Assembly (NCBI GenBank): GCA_025499705.1 | Contig: JAFMVE010000047.1 | Span: 1 to 47,362 of the forward strand | Direction: 5' to 3' | DNA: 47,362 nt | DNA from: Carboxylicivirga caseinilyticus | Lineage (GTDB): Bacteria > Bacteroidota > Bacteroidia > Bacteroidales > Marinilabiliaceae | Part shown: in pieces, positions 44,596-47,362 of the stretch | Layout of the letters: the number at the start of each line of letters is the position of its first letter | How positions within the stretch are numbered: position 1 is the stretch's first letter | Translations under genes and position numbers: made by a program | The notes under the pieces: model-generated | The model's database searches: none | Seen by the model: only the letters and a program-made list of their open reading frames with translations | What the model was told of the DNA's origin: nothing

Positions 44596-45282
44596 ATGAG
44601 TTCTTTTTCTATTGATCCGGTTTTTATCATCATAATTGCAGTTGTTGGTTTAATTATCTTTTTGGTTGCTTATTTTAACAATAATGCCCGTGTAAAGCGG
44701 AAACTCAAAAAGGCTCCTGTTAAACGGGTATCTTCTTTTTATGCCGGCGATGTAGCTAAAGTGGTTGGTAAAGTTGAATTGGTTGATGAACCATTAATAG
44801 CCCCATTGTCAGGTCGCCCTTGTGCCTGTTATCATATTATAGTTGAACAGCAAAAATCATCGGGTAAAAGTTCACAATGGCATACTATAATTAACGAAAC
44901 AAAGCATTGCAAATATCTCATTCGTGACGGTAATGCTCATGCGATGGTTGATGACCGTGAATTGAGAAGCTACATTGTTAAAGATAAAAGTTATCGCTCC
45001 GGCTTTTTAAACGATGCAACAGATGTGTTGGAACGTTATCTGAACCAACATGGTTTGGAAAGTGAGAATATGTTGGGAATGAATAAAACCATCAGATATA
45101 AAGAAGGAGTAATTGAAAAAGGGGAAGAGGTAGCTGTTTATGGAAAAGGGAACTGGAAACAGGCAGAACAGTTAGGCTTGCCCGATTATTATGGTAGAGT
45201 TCTGGTTTTATCGTCTCCCGATGATGACACCGTTTATCTTAGCGATGATCCTTCTACCCTTGGAGAAGGAGCCTATAATTAA
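44596..45282 (+). CDS. membrane protein with GIDE domain
   Basis: 228 aa. One N-terminal membrane helix (VFIIIIAVVGLIIFLVAYF) is followed by a basic linker and a soluble domain whose core AKVVGKVELVDEPLIAPLSG...CACYHIIVEQQ matches the GIDE domain (found in MULAN/MUL1 E3 ligases of mitochondria and in bacterial and archaeal proteins without a RING finger). No RING or other output domain is present. Biochemical role in bacteria is unknown. It follows an outer membrane barrel gene by 3 nt and is followed 17 nt on by an ExbB-like gene, suggesting one envelope-related operon. Confidence 0.8.
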   Translation: MSSFSIDPVFIIIIAVVGLIIFLVAYFNNNARVKRKLKKAPVKRVSSFYAGDVAKVVGKVELVDEPLIAPLSGRPCACYHIIVEQQKSSGKSSQWHTIINETKHCKYLIRDGNAHAMVDDRELRSYIVKDKSYRSGFLNDATDVLERYLNQHGLESENMLGMNKTIRYKEGVIEKGEEVAVYGKGNWKQAEQLGLPDYYGRVLVLSSPDDDTVYLSDDPSTLGEGAYN

Positions 45283-45299
45283 TAATAAATTTTCGGTAT

Positions 45300-45656
45300 A
45301 TGGATCAATTACTTAGTAATCAATATAACTTGATAACGATGGCCTTAGGTTTTGTTATTTTAATTGTTGGTTATATAATGCTAATTAAGATCAGACAAAG
45401 TGATCGACCCAATAAAGTACCAATATTCTGGATTTGGTTATTAGGATTAGTCACATTACTGTTTGGCATATTGGGGCAAGTAATGTCAATTGCCTCAACT
45501 TTTGATACCATTACCATGATGGGGACTATATCAGCATCCATTGTAGCTGAAGGAATAAAAGATTCTTATCAGTCTACCATAACCGGATTATGGGTGTTAA
45601 TTATATCTTTAATTATTTGGGGTGTACTAAAAAATGTACAGCAAAAGAGATTGTGA
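45300..45656 (+). CDS. short MotA/TolQ/ExbB-like membrane protein
   Basis: 118 aa with three membrane helices. The last two (VTLLFGILGQVMSIASTFDTI and the STITGLWVLIISLIIWGVL helix preceded by SASIVAEGIKDSYQ) match the channel-forming pair of the MotA/TolQ/ExbB family. The usual large cytoplasmic domain is absent and no ExbD/TolR partner follows. It therefore looks like a reduced, stand-alone relative. Follows the GIDE gene by 17 nt and faces a convergent gene on the minus strand. Confidence 0.75.
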   Translation: MDQLLSNQYNLITMALGFVILIVGYIMLIKIRQSDRPNKVPIFWIWLLGLVTLLFGILGQVMSIASTFDTITMMGTISASIVAEGIKDSYQSTITGLWVLIISLIIWGVLKNVQQKRL

Positions 45657-45676
45657 TCGCTATCAGTCTTTAGCCA

Positions 45677-46435
45677 CTAAAAAGCTACCGGAATAATATC
45701 ATCTGTCTTTTGCATTATTTTGAAAATGGTTTCACCCAAATATTGTTTTTGTAATTCTTTTGATAGTTCTTCCTTGTTACCACTGAGGTTGAAATTGTGA
45801 TTGCGTCTTTCAATCTGAATAGTAAAGAGCAATATGGCTACCAGTATAATGATTTTTGTGAATAAAGCGGATTTATATCGGGCAATAATAAGACCCGTAT
45901 TGATAGTAAGTGCAGCCACAACAATCAGAAATAGATCGTAATTATTCCACCACCATACTTTACCCCAGCCTCCAGTAAAATGGGCTGATGGCCAAAAGAA
46001 AGCAATTCCATCCCACGATCCTCCGGGAGTTATCATATCTTCTGTGAGGTGTCCCATATAACCCATAAAAAAGGCTATCGAATACCAAACTAATCGATTT
46101 AGACTCGTTATTCCAAAAGCTTTAGCATAAGCCAGGTAGAGGAAGCTACCTATTAAAATAAAAAATAATGAGCCAACAATCGAATGAGTAAAAACATGAT
46201 GCGAATACCAATGAGTATCCCAGAATATTTCATTACCACTTTGTTGAAGGTTAAACCACTTACCAAAGGTAGCATCAAAGCCACCCCATTTCGATATAAC
46301 ATCCACATCGGGCAGAATACCTCCAAATCCACCTGCAATACCTATCCAAAGCTTACTTTTCCAACTCGATGAGGTATGTGCTGCAACTGCAGTTGATAAT
46401 GCCATTCCGGTTAAACCATGTGTAAGTATATCCAT
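45677..46435 (-). CDS. YdjM/DUF457-type membrane-bound metal-dependent hydrolase
   Basis: 252 aa with about five membrane helices. Metal-binding-type motifs are in the family order: MDILTHGLTG at the start, GGILPDVDVISK near 40, HHVFTHS near 80 and GHLTEDMITPGG near 130. These Asp/His residues are those conserved in the DUF457/YdjM family, whose E. coli member is LexA-controlled. Hydrolytic activity is predicted, not shown. Single gene, convergent with the ExbB-like gene. Confidence 0.88.
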   Translation of the reverse strand: MDILTHGLTGMALSTAVAAHTSSSWKSKLWIGIAGGFGGILPDVDVISKWGGFDATFGKWFNLQQSGNEIFWDTHWYSHHVFTHSIVGSLFFILIGSFLYLAYAKAFGITSLNRLVWYSIAFFMGYMGHLTEDMITPGGSWDGIAFFWPSAHFTGGWGKVWWWNNYDLFLIVVAALTINTGLIIARYKSALFTKIIILVAILLFTIQIERRNHNFNLSGNKEELSKELQKQYLGETIFKIMQKTDDIIPVAF

Positions 46436-46526
46436 GCTATAGATTTTATAAGTAAACCGGGCCTAAAGATATAAGTTCATTGAACATGTTAAAGCTTATA
46501 GTGGTAAATTATACTGATAAATTATT

Positions 46527-46534
46527 TACATTTG
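46527..46534 (+). promoter_or_regulatory. -7 element before the last gene
   Basis: TACATTTG fits TAnnTTTG exactly, 18 nt before the start codon at 46553. No TTTG is found at the expected -33 distance. Confidence 0.35.
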
Positions 46535-46552
46535 ACTTCCTAATCTAAACTT

Positions 46553-47323
46553 ATGGTAATGACTAAAATCTTATTTCTTCTTTCTGTCCTTTTTATTTCA
46601 ACTTCTTTATTAGCTCAATCAGAATTTACAAAAGGATTCTATATTAACAAGGAGGGTAATGCTGATTCTTGCTACATTCAGGTTGAACAATGGAGAGATA
46701 TTCCTGCATTTTTCCTGATAAAAACACATTTGGATAGTATGCCTGAAAAGGTTTATTCTAATCAAATAGATGAATTAGTAATTGGAGAAAGCTATAAGTT
46801 TAAGTCTGAAAAAGTTGAGGTTGACAATAAATATCTTTCAGGTAATCAGATTAGACGAATAAAAAATGATAGTCTTTTTTTAAGGGTTGTTGTCGAAGGG
46901 GAAGCAAGTTTGTTTATGGCAGGTGTGGATGATAATGTAACCTTTTGGTATAGTTTTAATCATGGTGATTTAAAATTATTAAAGTATCGTAAATATATTT
47001 CTTCCAATGGGAAAGAAATGGAAGACTATTCTTTTAAATCTCAAATACAGGCTGACTTTAAATGTGAGGCTATTGGCTTGAGCGATATTATCAAATTAAA
47101 ATATGATCAAAAGGCCTTAACAAACTTTTTTATCAGCTACAATGATAATTGTTCAGAAGAACAGCAGCAAAAATATTTTAGTAATACTGCAAAGCAGGCT
47201 AAAAGAGTTACTCTTAGTCCAAAAATTGGTTTATCTCGGTTTTCAATGGTGAGACCTGCAGGGGAATTGTCAAGTCCTAAAATATGGCTACAGGTAAAAC
47301 ATGATATTACGCTATATTTTTAA
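46553..47323 (+). CDS. exported protein, possibly a truncated barrel protein
   Basis: 256 aa with a signal peptide ending LLAQSEF. ATGs at 46553 and 46559 are both possible starts. The beginning FTKGFYINKEGNADSCYIQVEQW is the opening of a Bacteroidota protein family in which a surface-exposed N-terminal domain of about 200 residues precedes an outer membrane beta-barrel. Here the first barrel-like strand (LSPKIGLSRFSMVR) is followed by only about 20 residues before the stop. The barrel may therefore be lost through a premature stop or frameshift, or this member is naturally short. The window ends 39 nt later. Confidence 0.6.
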   Translation: MVMTKILFLLSVLFISTSLLAQSEFTKGFYINKEGNADSCYIQVEQWRDIPAFFLIKTHLDSMPEKVYSNQIDELVIGESYKFKSEKVEVDNKYLSGNQIRRIKNDSLFLRVVVEGEASLFMAGVDDNVTFWYSFNHGDLKLLKYRKYISSNGKEMEDYSFKSQIQADFKCEAIGLSDIIKLKYDQKALTNFFISYNDNCSEEQQQKYFSNTAKQAKRVTLSPKIGLSRFSMVRPAGELSSPKIWLQVKHDITLYF

Positions 47324-47362
47324 AGACCGTATTAGGAGTTTTATATCCTAAAGATAGATGTA

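Overview
The window looks like chromosome of a Bacteroidota bacterium, probably a Bacteroidales/Marinilabiliales-type organism. The reasons are A+T-rich spacers, several promoters of the TTTG-N18/19-TAnnTTTG type, gene families typical of that phylum (DUF3109, TonB_C and TPR-CHAT proteins, small secreted proteins with SQ/AQ-type signal peptide ends) and a B12-riboswitch-controlled uptake operon. Genus and species cannot be told from the sequence alone.

Layout. 1-250: the 5' half of a tRNA-Gly(GCC) gene on the minus strand, a decayed half copy of it in its leader, and a consensus promoter. 249-5314: mutS, a small membrane protein gene, comB and a MATE exporter. 5369-9314: a compact minus-strand cassette of a 47-aa double-glycine leader peptide (easily missed), a small HTH protein, an HlyD-type fusion protein and a C39-peptidase ABC exporter. 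Divergent from the peptide, 9387-15588 carries a membrane-anchored TPR-CHAT protease-like protein, an MscS-type channel and a thioesterase. 15652-19527: housekeeping genes (ung, gpmI, a DUF3109 gene). 20655-23079: a GH43 glycosidase with its GPH-type sugar symporter. 23572-26649: methyltransferase, DUF1801, YdeI-like and unknown secreted proteins. 26660-34117: an accessory block in which genes or gene groups, all on the minus strand, are separated by imperfect palindromic elements. It includes a three-gene CHAT / FecR-like / CHASE2-like operon. 34425-34965: a probable gene remnant and a degenerate repeat array. 34964-40568: a cobalamin uptake and adenosylation operon (btuB-btuC-btuD-cobO-btuF) under a cobalamin riboswitch. 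41078-42883: a secreted multidomain GH43 protein. 43282-47323: mostly unknown envelope proteins, including a GIDE-domain protein beside an ExbB/MotA-like protein.

How genes work together. The btu operon forms a complete outer-membrane-to-cytoplasm B12 uptake path plus adenosylation, with no cobalamin synthesis genes in view. The GH43/GPH pair imports and then cuts small pentose oligosaccharides in the cytoplasm. The GG peptide, HlyD protein and C39 ABC exporter form a self-sufficient peptide maturation and export unit. The CHAT/FecR-like/CHASE2-like operon looks like a periplasmic caspase-fold protein with two envelope sensor-like partners, and its function is unknown. Function calls for conserved enzymes are firm. 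Calls for the accessory systems are inference from domain content and gene order.
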